A DNA stretch of 64,000 bases from Pseudomonas peradeniyensis (GTDB taxonomy: Bacteria > Pseudomonadota > Gammaproteobacteria > Pseudomonadales > Pseudomonadaceae). Both the position numbers and the translations under genes were made by a program. The stretch is taken from NCBI RefSeq assembly GCF_014268935.2, contig NZ_JABWRJ020000004.1, positions 682,001 through 746,000 on the forward strand, written 5' to 3'. This document shows positions 53,321 to 62,078 of the stretch, piece after piece; the first letter of the stretch is position 1, and every line of letters begins with the position of its first letter. Below the pieces are notes generated by a model, which worked only from the letters and a program-made list of their open reading frames with translations, was not told the origin of the DNA and ran no database searches.

Positions 53321-54055
53321 ATGCCGCTACGCCCCCTGCTCGCCTCCCTGCTGCTGGCCGCCAGCCTCACCGCCCAGGCCGCCACCGAGGTCATTCCCCT
53401 GCAACACCGCAGCAGCGCCGAACTGCTGCCTGCCGCCCAGTCGTTCCTGGGCAAGGACGGCAGCGTCAGCACCTTCGAGGACAAGCTGATCGTCAACGCC
53501 AGCCAGGAACGCATCGACGACCTGCGCGCCCTGCTGCAACAGCTCGACACCGCGCCCAAACGCCTGCTGATCAGCGTCGACAACAACGACAGCAACTTCC
53601 AGGACAACCGCGGCAACGCCCGCGTGATCCGCTACGGCACCGCCAACCGCGAAGGCGGCATGCAGCAGGTGCAGGCCAGCGACGGTCAGCCGGCACTGAT
53701 CCAGGTGGGCCAGAGCATCCCCGTCACCAGCACCGCCACCGACGGTTACGGGCGCATCCAGAGCAACACCGAATACCGCAATGTCACCCAGGGTTTCTAC
53801 GTCACGCCACGCCTGAGCGGCGACACGGTTCGTCTGCAAATCAGCACCAATAATGATCGAATGAGCCAGGAACGTGCCGATGTAGTGAAAGTGCAAAGCA
53901 CCGACACGACCGTCACCGGCAAGCTCGGCGAGTGGATCACCCTGGCCGGGTTCAACCAGCAGAGTCAATCCGAACGCAGCGCGTCAAGCCTCAGTTACAG
54001 CACCCAGCGCGGTGAAAACATGACTTTGCGGGTCAAAGTCGACCTTCTCGACTGA
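53321..54055 (+). CDS. Small periplasmic secretin-N/STN-like protein
   Basis: The 244-aa protein has a signal peptide (LLASLLLAASLTAQA), then a short secretin-type N domain (TEVIPLQHRSSAELLPAAQS, NASQERIDDLRALLQQLDTA) and a C-terminal beta-rich part similar to the start of a secretin domain, but no full pore-forming domain. It may be a periplasmic binding or assembly protein; its role is unknown. ATG 53321 has GGAG 9 bases upstream; ATGs at 53291 and 53315 are weaker. Confidence 0.8.
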   Translation: MPLRPLLASLLLAASLTAQAATEVIPLQHRSSAELLPAAQSFLGKDGSVSTFEDKLIVNASQERIDDLRALLQQLDTAPKRLLISVDNNDSNFQDNRGNARVIRYGTANREGGMQQVQASDGQPALIQVGQSIPVTSTATDGYGRIQSNTEYRNVTQGFYVTPRLSGDTVRLQISTNNDRMSQERADVVKVQSTDTTVTGKLGEWITLAGFNQQSQSERSASSLSYSTQRGENMTLRVKVDLLD

Positions 54056-54065
54056 ACCCAGGCAA

Positions 54066-54092
54066 TTCAAGGCCTCGACCAAAGGCCTTGAA
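54066..54092 (+). terminator. Hairpin after the secretin-like gene
   Basis: Perfect 10-bp arms TTCAAGGCCT and AGGCCTTGAA with a 7-base loop, 10 bases after the stop. No T-run follows; termination is plausible but may be weak. Confidence 0.6.
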
Positions 54093-54122
54093 ACTGACCG
54101 CCAAGTCGCATTAGACCAAAGA

Positions 54123-54148
54123 TGTAGTAAGCCGAAAAATGCACTACA
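54123..54148. promoter_or_regulatory. TGTAGT-N14-ACTACA inverted repeat upstream of aceA
   Basis: A perfect 6+6 inverted repeat lies just upstream of a TTGACA box (54155-54160). The half-sites recall those reported for RccR, an RpiR-type repressor of aceA and other carbon-control genes in pseudomonads (from memory; spacing should be verified). The remainder of the 54056-54549 gap shows no gene. Confidence 0.5.
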
Positions 54149-54549
54149 AAACATTTGACAGGCTCTTTTCGGCAAGGGCATGATGGCCTCGCTCCCGCTA
54201 ATCAGAGGCCCTGGCAAGGGTCTTCGAGGTGCGCTCCTCCCACCGTGGAGGCTCCTCGTGTCCATACGGCCCACAAGGCGGTTCGACGGGATTGCGACTG
54301 CAACGAAGAAGTTGTCCCGAGGGACGGAAGCGCATCACCGCAGTTCTGGCAATCGCGTCGCACCGCAGCAAGGCAACCACGAGCCGACCTGCAGGGCACA
54401 CCTTCGCCTGGCCTGCACAACCCTTCCCCTTCGAGCCTCCTGCGTTCGCCGCCGCACTCCCCCGGACAGGACAGCCGCCTGGCTTCTGATCCGCGTATCC
54501 GAGCATCAGCACAATTACACTCAAGATCGATGCGACGAGGTTTATTTCC

Positions 54550-55875
<1,326 letters not shown>

Positions 55876-55894
55876 GTTCGGTGAGCTGAACAGG

Positions 55895-55932
55895 AAGCCC
55901 AGGTTCCGCAAGGTTCCTGGGCTTTCTTTCTT
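55895..55932 (+). terminator. Intrinsic terminator of aceA
   Basis: Stem AAGCCCAGG / CCTGGGCTT followed by a pyrimidine- and T-rich tail (tctttctt), 19 bases after the aceA stop. Confidence 0.85.
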
Positions 55933-55940
55933 CTGGCAGA

Positions 55941-56011
55941 CCCTATCGCGGGGCAAGCCCGCTCCCACGCAGCGCTTACAGGCGTGGGAGCGGGCTTGCC
56001 CCGCGATAGGG
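55941..56011. repeat. Inverted REP pair with perfect 30-nt arms
   Basis: Bases 55941-55970 are an exact reverse complement of 55982-56011 (GCGTGGGAGCGGGCTTGCCC and onward), separated by an 11-base spacer. It is the best preserved REP pair in the window and lies between aceA and the YhhN gene. Confidence 0.92.
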
Positions 56012-56074
56012 CCGGCACAGGCAAAGTTGCTGATCAGGTCTAAGCTTGTGGCTACCCAACAGCAAGGACTGCCC

Positions 56075-56737
56075 ATGCCCCGCCCTGGCCACCTGCTCAT
56101 CGTCGCCGTCGCAGCCGCCGCCTTCTATCTATATGCGCTGGCCAGCGACAATGCCCTGCTCGGCCTGCTGGTCAAACCCATTCCGGTGCTCGCCCTGATT
56201 GCCTGGCTGACCACCCTCCCCGCCACACCCTATCGCCGCTGGATCATCCTCGGCCTGGCCTTCTCGGTGCTCGGCGACATTCTCCTGGCGGTCCCCCGCG
56301 ACTTGTTCGTGTTCGGCCTTGGGGCGTTTCTCTGCGCGCACCTGGCCTACCTGCGCGGCTATTGCAGCCTCACGCGACGCCCGACCTACCCGGCCCTGGC
56401 CTTCGCCGTGCTGATAGGCGGTTCGCTGTTCGGCGTGCTCGCCGGCCATGGCCTGGGCCCACTGCTGATCCCGGTGGCCCTGTACGCCCTGACCATCGGC
56501 GCCATGCTCTGGCGCGCCCTGGCCTGTGGCGGCCTGGCCGCGCTGGGCGCCTGTGCATTCGTATTCTCCGACAGCCTGATCGGCATCGACCGCTTCGTCA
56601 GCCCGTTCGCCGCCGCCGAGTACCTGATCATCCTCTTCTACTGGCTCGGCCAGTGGCTGATCGCCGCGTCGGTCAGCCGCGACGCAAGCGACAAAGTATT
56701 GATCCAGAGCGGTACGCACAGTGCCGGAAGCTGCTAG
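56075..56737 (+). CDS. YhhN-family membrane protein
   Basis: The 220-aa protein has about eight hydrophobic segments and the YhhN/TMEM86 pattern LVKPIPVLALIAWL, WIILGLAFSVLGDILL and FVFSDSLIGIDRF. Eukaryotic relatives are lysoplasmalogenases; bacterial members are not well defined. AAGGA six bases before the ATG at 56075 supports the start over an in-frame TTG 16 codons earlier. Confidence 0.85.
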   Translation: MPRPGHLLIVAVAAAAFYLYALASDNALLGLLVKPIPVLALIAWLTTLPATPYRRWIILGLAFSVLGDILLAVPRDLFVFGLGAFLCAHLAYLRGYCSLTRRPTYPALAFAVLIGGSLFGVLAGHGLGPLLIPVALYALTIGAMLWRALACGGLAALGACAFVFSDSLIGIDRFVSPFAAAEYLIILFYWLGQWLIAASVSRDASDKVLIQSGTHSAGSC

Positions 56738-57119
56738 AACGAGAGTTTTTCGCATTTGCAAGAGGGGGCGCTCGACAGATGAACTTTGCAAGGGCCAGAA
56801 CAGCTAAAACATTACAGCTCAGGTTAAATGATATTAATTATCATTACGCAACTAGCCCGTCATTACGCGAGGTAAGAAACATAATTAACAAATCCGCGCG
56901 CAATGCCCGAAACTCAAGGGTTTCAGCCAGTTACGAAAGATTTTTGTTCTTAAACCTACGAATAAATTTGCAACGGAAATTTTACTTGCACTGGGTTTAC
57001 CCATAAAATCAGCGCGATTGATTCAGCTGCGACATTTGGTCACTGCGTCTGCGACACCACGTCGCCGCTCTACTTTATTTCAGACTGCAGAGCTGGGTCT
57101 CTGTATAAGGATTTCTAGC
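56738..57119. other. AT-rich leader of the nuo operon
   Basis: A 382-bp stretch without a supportable gene; an open frame runs from inside the YhhN gene to 57006 in another phase but has no start or family features. The middle (about 56800-56980) is AT-rich. The clearest element is the Fur-box-like palindrome at 56829. The promoter(s) of the nuo operon must lie here. Confidence 0.6.
56829..56843. promoter_or_regulatory. Candidate Fur box upstream of nuoA
   Basis: TGATATT-A-ATTATCA matches the 7-1-7 Fur consensus TGATAAT-N-ATTATCA at 13 of 14 arm positions. It is part of a wider palindrome AATGATA-N5-TATCATT (56827-56845), about 280 bases before nuoA. Whether it controls nuo is inferred. Confidence 0.6.
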
Positions 57120-57533
57120 ATGTCCGATTCGGCAGGACTCATCGCCCACAACTGGGGCTTTGCCATCTTCCTCCTGGGTGTCGTCGGCCTGTGTGCCTTC
57201 ATGCTCGGCCTGTCCAGCCTGCTCGGTAGCAAGGCCTGGGGTCGCGCCAAGAACGAACCCTTCGAATCCGGCATGCTGCCCGTCGGCAGCGCCCGCCTGC
57301 GCCTGTCCGCCAAATTCTATCTGGTCGCGATGCTGTTCGTGATCTTCGATATCGAAGCCCTCTTCCTCTATGCATGGTCTGTGTCCGTCCGCGAAAGCGG
57401 CTGGACCGGATTCGTCGAAGCTCTCATTTTCATAGCAATTCTGTTGGCAGGTCTTGTCTACCTATGGCGCGTCGGGGCGCTCGATTGGGCTCCCGAAGGT
57501 CGCCGCAAGCGGCAAGCGAAGCTGAAACAATGA
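57120..57533 (+). CDS. nuoA: NADH-quinone oxidoreductase subunit A
   Basis: Small membrane-arm subunit of respiratory complex I (proton-pumping NADH:quinone oxidoreductase). The 137-aa protein has three hydrophobic segments and the conserved FESGMLPVGSARLRLSAKFY and VIFDIEALFLYAWS. AAGGA 8 bases before ATG 57120 supports this start. It heads the nuo operon. Confidence 0.97.
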   Translation: MSDSAGLIAHNWGFAIFLLGVVGLCAFMLGLSSLLGSKAWGRAKNEPFESGMLPVGSARLRLSAKFYLVAMLFVIFDIEALFLYAWSVSVRESGWTGFVEALIFIAILLAGLVYLWRVGALDWAPEGRRKRQAKLKQ

Positions 57534-57542
57534 GGCTTTGGC

Positions 57543-58220
57543 ATGCAATACAATCTCACCAGAATCGATCCGGACGCACCCAACGAGCAGTATCCGGTCG
57601 GTGAGCGGGAAACCGTCACCGATCAACTGCTGGAAGACCAGGTCCACAAGAACATCTACATGGGGAAACTCGAAGATGTGCTGCGTGGCGCGGTCAACTG
57701 GGGTCGCAAGAACTCCCTCTGGCCGTACAACTTCGGCCTTTCCTGCTGCTACGTGGAAATGACCACGGCCTTCACGGCACCCCACGACATCGCCCGCTTC
57801 GGCGCCGAAGTCATCCGGGCCTCGCCGCGTCAGGCCGACTTCATGGTCATCGCCGGTACCTGCTTCGTCAAAATGGCGCCGATCATCCAGCGCCTGTACG
57901 AGCAGATGCTCGAGCCCAAGTGGGTCATCTCCATGGGTTCGTGCGCCAACTCCGGCGGCATGTACGACATCTACTCGGTCGTTCAGGGGGTCGACAAGTT
58001 CCTCCCCGTGGACGTCTATGTGCCTGGCTGCCCGCCGCGCCCCGAGGCATTCCTGCAAGGCTTGATGCTGCTGCAGGAGTCGATCGGCCAAGAACGACGC
58101 CCGCTTTCCTGGGTGGTTGGTGATCAAGGCATCTACCGTGCCGAGATGCCCGCCCAGAAAGACCTGCGTCGTGAACAGCGCATTGCGGTAACCAACCTGC
58201 GCAGCCCCGACGAAGTCTGA
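57543..58220 (+). CDS. nuoB: NADH-quinone oxidoreductase subunit B
   Basis: Peripheral-arm subunit of complex I that holds the terminal [4Fe-4S] cluster N2, next to the quinone site. The 225-aa protein shows the four ligands in GLSCCYVEMTTAF, AGTCFVKMAP and MGSCANSGG with VPGCPPRPEA. It follows nuoA by nine bases. Confidence 0.97.
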   Translation: MQYNLTRIDPDAPNEQYPVGERETVTDQLLEDQVHKNIYMGKLEDVLRGAVNWGRKNSLWPYNFGLSCCYVEMTTAFTAPHDIARFGAEVIRASPRQADFMVIAGTCFVKMAPIIQRLYEQMLEPKWVISMGSCANSGGMYDIYSVVQGVDKFLPVDVYVPGCPPRPEAFLQGLMLLQESIGQERRPLSWVVGDQGIYRAEMPAQKDLRREQRIAVTNLRSPDEV

Positions 58221-58299
58221 TCCAGCGACCTGCCGCCCGCTCCCGAAGGAGCCGGCGGCCTGGCTTCATTCTTAACGCTGACCCAAAGCGACCGAGACC

Positions 58300-60081
58300 A
58301 TGACAGCGGACAACGCTATTTATATTCCGCCCTACAAGGCTGACGACCAGGATGTGGTCGTCGAACTGCACAACCGTTTTGGCGCCGACGCATTCGTCGC
58401 CCAGGAAACCCGCACCGGCATGCCGGTACTGTGGGTAAAACGTGCCCAGCTCAAGGAAGTGCTGAGCTTCCTGCGCGGCGTCGCCAAACCGTACAGCATG
58501 CTGTACGACCTGCACGGCGTCGACGAGCGCCTGCGCACCCAGCGCCGTGGCCTGCCCGCCGCCGATTTCAGCGTGTTCTACCACCTGCTGTCGGTCGAGC
58601 GTAACAGCGACGTGATGATCAAGGTGTCGCTCAGCGAAGGCGACCTGAACCTGCCGACCGTGACCGGCATCTGGCCGAACGCCAACTGGTACGAGCGCGA
58701 AGTCTGGGACATGTTCGGCATCGACTTTGCCGGCCACCCGCACCTGAGCCGCATCATGATGCCGCCGACCTGGGAAGGTCACCCGCTGCGCAAGGACTAC
58801 CCGGCCCGCGCCACCGAGTTCGACCCCTACAGCCTGACCCTGGCCAAGCAGCAGCTTGAAGAGGAATCGGCGCGCTTCAACCCGGAAGCCTGGGGCATGA
58901 AGCGTCACGGCGCCAACGAGGACTACATGTTCCTCAACCTCGGCCCGAACCACCCTTCGGCCCACGGTGCCTTCCGTATCGTCCTGCAGCTGGACGGCGA
59001 AGAGATCGTCGACTGCGTACCGGACATCGGCTACCACCACCGTGGTGCCGAGAAGATGGCCGAGCGTCAGTCCTGGCATAGCTTCATCCCCTACACCGAC
59101 CGTATCGACTACCTCGGCGGGGTGATGAACAACCTGCCGTACGTCCTGGCGGTGGAAAAGCTCGCCGGCATCAAGGTGCCGCAGAAAGTCGACGTGATTC
59201 GCATCATGCTCGCCGAGTTCTTCCGCATCACCAGCCACCTGCTGTTCCTGGGTACCTATATCCAGGACGTCGGCGCCATGACCCCGGTGTTCTTCACCTT
59301 CACCGACCGCCAGCGCGCCTACACCGTGATCGAGGCGATCACCGGTTTCCGCCTGCACCCGGCCTGGTACCGCATCGGTGGTGTCGCCCACGACCTGCCG
59401 CGCGGCTGGGACAAGCTGGTCAAGGACTTCGTCGAATGGCTGCCCAAGCGCCTTGACGAATACACCAAGGCCGCCCTGCAGAACAGCATCCTCAAGGGTC
59501 GTACCATCGGCGTTGCCGCCTACAACACCAAGGAAGCCCTGGAATGGGGCACCACCGGAGCCGGCCTGCGTTCCACCGGTTGCGACTTCGACCTGCGTAA
59601 GGCGCGCCCCTACTCCGGCTACGAGAACTTCGAGTTCGAAGTACCGCTGGCCCACAACGGCGATGCCTACGATCGCTGCATGGTCCGCGTCGAGGAGATG
59701 CGCCAGAGTATCCGCATCATCGACCAGTGCCTGCGCAACATGCCGGAAGGCCCGTACAAGGCGGACCATCCGCTGACTACGCCGCCACCGAAAGAGCGCA
59801 CCCTGCAGCACATCGAGACCCTGATCACCCACTTCCTGCAAGTCTCGTGGGGCCCGGTCATGCCGGCCAACGAGTCGTTCCAGATGATCGAGGCGACCAA
59901 GGGCATCAACAGTTACTACCTGACGAGCGACGGCGGCACCATGAGCTACCGCACCCGGATCCGTACCCCGAGCTACCCGCACCTGCAGCAGATCCCTTCG
60001 GTGATCAAAGGCAGCATGGTCGCGGACCTCATCGCGTACCTGGGCAGTATCGACTTCGTTATGGCTGACGTGGACCGCTAA
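58300..60081 (+). CDS. nuoC: NADH-quinone oxidoreductase fused subunits C and D
   Basis: Fusion of NuoC (about residues 1-190, with WYEREVWDMFGIDFAGHPHL) and NuoD (about 200-593, with LNLGPNHPSAHGAFRIVLQL, the quinone-pocket loop, and the C-terminal LIAYLGSIDFVMADVDR). Such nuoCD fusions are normal in Pseudomonas and enterobacteria. The gap from nuoB is 79 bases. Confidence 0.97.
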   Translation: MTADNAIYIPPYKADDQDVVVELHNRFGADAFVAQETRTGMPVLWVKRAQLKEVLSFLRGVAKPYSMLYDLHGVDERLRTQRRGLPAADFSVFYHLLSVERNSDVMIKVSLSEGDLNLPTVTGIWPNANWYEREVWDMFGIDFAGHPHLSRIMMPPTWEGHPLRKDYPARATEFDPYSLTLAKQQLEEESARFNPEAWGMKRHGANEDYMFLNLGPNHPSAHGAFRIVLQLDGEEIVDCVPDIGYHHRGAEKMAERQSWHSFIPYTDRIDYLGGVMNNLPYVLAVEKLAGIKVPQKVDVIRIMLAEFFRITSHLLFLGTYIQDVGAMTPVFFTFTDRQRAYTVIEAITGFRLHPAWYRIGGVAHDLPRGWDKLVKDFVEWLPKRLDEYTKAALQNSILKGRTIGVAAYNTKEALEWGTTGAGLRSTGCDFDLRKARPYSGYENFEFEVPLAHNGDAYDRCMVRVEEMRQSIRIIDQCLRNMPEGPYKADHPLTTPPPKERTLQHIETLITHFLQVSWGPVMPANESFQMIEATKGINSYYLTSDGGTMSYRTRIRTPSYPHLQQIPSVIKGSMVADLIAYLGSIDFVMADVDR

Positions 60082-60083
60082 GC

Positions 60084-60581
60084 ATGAACAGCACGCTTAT
60101 CCAAACCGACCGTTTCGCCCTGAGCGAAACCGAGCGCTCGGCCATCGAGCACGAGATGCACCACTACGAGGACCCGCGCGCGGCGTCCATCGAAGCCCTG
60201 AAGATCGTCCAGAAGGAACGCGGCTGGGTGCCGGACGGCGCCATCTACGCCATCGGCGAAGTGCTGGGCATCCCCGCCAGCGACGTCGAGGGCGTGGCCA
60301 CTTTCTACAGCCAGATCTTCCGCCAGCCGGTCGGCCGCCACATCATCCGCGTGTGCGACAGCATGGTCTGCTACATCGGCGGCCATGAATCGGTGGTCAG
60401 CCAGATCCAGAGCGAGCTGGGCATCGGCCTCGGCCAGACCACCGCGGACGGGCGTTTCACCCTGCTGCCAGTGTGCTGCCTGGGCAACTGCGACAAGGCC
60501 CCGGCGCTGATGATCGACGACGACACCTTTGGCGACGTGCAGCCTGCCGGCGTCTCCAAGCTGCTGGAGGGTTACGTATGA
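60084..60581 (+). CDS. nuoE: NADH-quinone oxidoreductase subunit E
   Basis: NADH-module subunit with the [2Fe-2S] cluster N1a. The 165-aa protein has a helical N-terminal domain and a thioredoxin-like domain with cluster ligands in VCDSMVCYIGG and PVCCLGNCDKAP. It starts three bases after nuoCD and overlaps nuoF by four. Confidence 0.97.
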   Translation: MNSTLIQTDRFALSETERSAIEHEMHHYEDPRAASIEALKIVQKERGWVPDGAIYAIGEVLGIPASDVEGVATFYSQIFRQPVGRHIIRVCDSMVCYIGGHESVVSQIQSELGIGLGQTTADGRFTLLPVCCLGNCDKAPALMIDDDTFGDVQPAGVSKLLEGYV

Positions 60582-61945
60582 CCATCACTTCCTTCGGCCC
60601 GGCCAACCGCATCGCGCGTTCGGCCGAAACCCACCCGCTGACCTGGCGCCTGCGCGACGACGGCGAGCCGGTGTGGCTGACCGAGTACGAGTCGAAGAAC
60701 GGCTACGCCGCTGCCCGCAAGGCACTGGCCGAGATGTCCGCCGACGACATCGTCCAGAGCGTCAAGGACTCCGGCCTCAAGGGCCGTGGCGGCGCGGGCT
60801 TCCCCACTGGCGTGAAGTGGGGCCTGATGCCCAAAGACGAATCCATGAACATCCGCTACCTGCTGTGCAACGCGGATGAAATGGAGCCGAACACCTGGAA
60901 GGACCGCATGCTGATGGAGCAACAGCCCCATCTGCTGGTCGAGGGCATGCTGATCAGCGCCCGCGCCCTGAAGGCCTACCGTGGCTACATCTTCCTGCGT
61001 GGCGAATACACCACCGCGGCGAAGAACCTCAACCGCGCCATCGATGAAGCCAAGGCCGCAGGCCTGCTGGGCAAGAACATCCTCGGTTCGGGCTTCGATT
61101 TCGAGCTGTTCGTGCACACCGGCGCCGGCCGCTACATCTGCGGTGAAGAGACCGCGCTGATCAACTCGCTCGAAGGCCGCCGCGCCAACCCGCGCTCCAA
61201 GCCGCCCTTCCCTGCCGCCGTCGGCGTGTGGGGCAAGCCGACCTGCGTGAACAACGTCGAGACCCTGTGCAACGTGCCGGCCATCGTCGCCAACGGCAAC
61301 GACTGGTACAAGTCGCTGGCCCGCGAAGGCAGCGAGGACCACGGCACCAAGCTGATGGGCTTCTCCGGCAAGGTGAAGAACCCTGGCCTGTGGGAACTGC
61401 CGTTCGGCGTTACCGCCCGCGAACTGTTCGAGGACTACGCCGGCGGCATGCGCGACGGCTTCAAGCTCAAGTGCTGGCAGCCAGGCGGCGCCGGTACCGG
61501 CTTCCTGCTGCCCGAGCACCTCGATGCGCAGATGTACGCCGGTGGCATCGCCAAGGTCGGCACCCGCATGGGTACGGGCCTGGCCATGGCGGTCGACGAC
61601 AGCATCAACATGGTCTCGCTGCTGCGCAACATGGAAGAGTTCTTCGCCCGCGAATCCTGCGGGTGGTGCACGCCATGCCGCGACGGCCTGCCGTGGAGCG
61701 TGAAGATGCTGCGCGCCCTGGAGAAAGGCCAGGGCCGCGCCGAAGACATCGAGACCCTGCTGGGTCTGGTCAACTTCCTCGGCCCAGGCCGCACCTTCTG
61801 TGCTCACGCACCAGGTGCCGTCGAGCCATTGGGCAGTGCCATCAAGTATTTCCGCTCGGAGTTCGAGGCCGGTGTAGCCCCAGCCAGTGCTGGCAGCGAA
61901 GCCCTGCGCCCGAACCTGGCGAAGCCGATCGTGGTCGGCGCATAA
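60578..61945 (+). CDS. nuoF: NADH-quinone oxidoreductase subunit F
   Basis: NADH-oxidising subunit with FMN and cluster N3. The 455-aa protein has the nucleotide-binding GLKGRGGAGFPTGVKWG, HTGAGRYICGEETALINSLE and the cluster motif ESCGWCTPCRDG. The ATG at 60578 overlaps the nuoE stop (ATGA). Confidence 0.97.
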   Translation: MTITSFGPANRIARSAETHPLTWRLRDDGEPVWLTEYESKNGYAAARKALAEMSADDIVQSVKDSGLKGRGGAGFPTGVKWGLMPKDESMNIRYLLCNADEMEPNTWKDRMLMEQQPHLLVEGMLISARALKAYRGYIFLRGEYTTAAKNLNRAIDEAKAAGLLGKNILGSGFDFELFVHTGAGRYICGEETALINSLEGRRANPRSKPPFPAAVGVWGKPTCVNNVETLCNVPAIVANGNDWYKSLAREGSEDHGTKLMGFSGKVKNPGLWELPFGVTARELFEDYAGGMRDGFKLKCWQPGGAGTGFLLPEHLDAQMYAGGIAKVGTRMGTGLAMAVDDSINMVSLLRNMEEFFARESCGWCTPCRDGLPWSVKMLRALEKGQGRAEDIETLLGLVNFLGPGRTFCAHAPGAVEPLGSAIKYFRSEFEAGVAPASAGSEALRPNLAKPIVVGA

Positions 61946-61957
61946 AAAGATGAAGTA

Positions 61958-61979
61958 GCGGATGGTCCGTGCCATCCGC
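61958..61979 (+). repeat. Hairpin between nuoF and nuoG
   Basis: Perfect 8-bp arms GCGGATGG and CCATCCGC with a 6-base loop in the 133-base nuoF-nuoG gap. No T-run, so it is more likely an mRNA-stability element than a terminator. Confidence 0.4.
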
Positions 61980-62078
61980 CAGCCCGCCGGCCGGCCCGAA
62001 CGATTCGTGGCTGGCCGCGGGCTCACCGATTTCCATTAGCCACGCCCGCCCACGCGGGCCAACGAAGAACTTTGAACA

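Noticed and set aside
56738..57006. Coding extension between YhhN and nuoA
   Set aside because: The open frame has no start with a ribosome-binding site and its translation looks random; the stretch is better explained as a regulatory leader.
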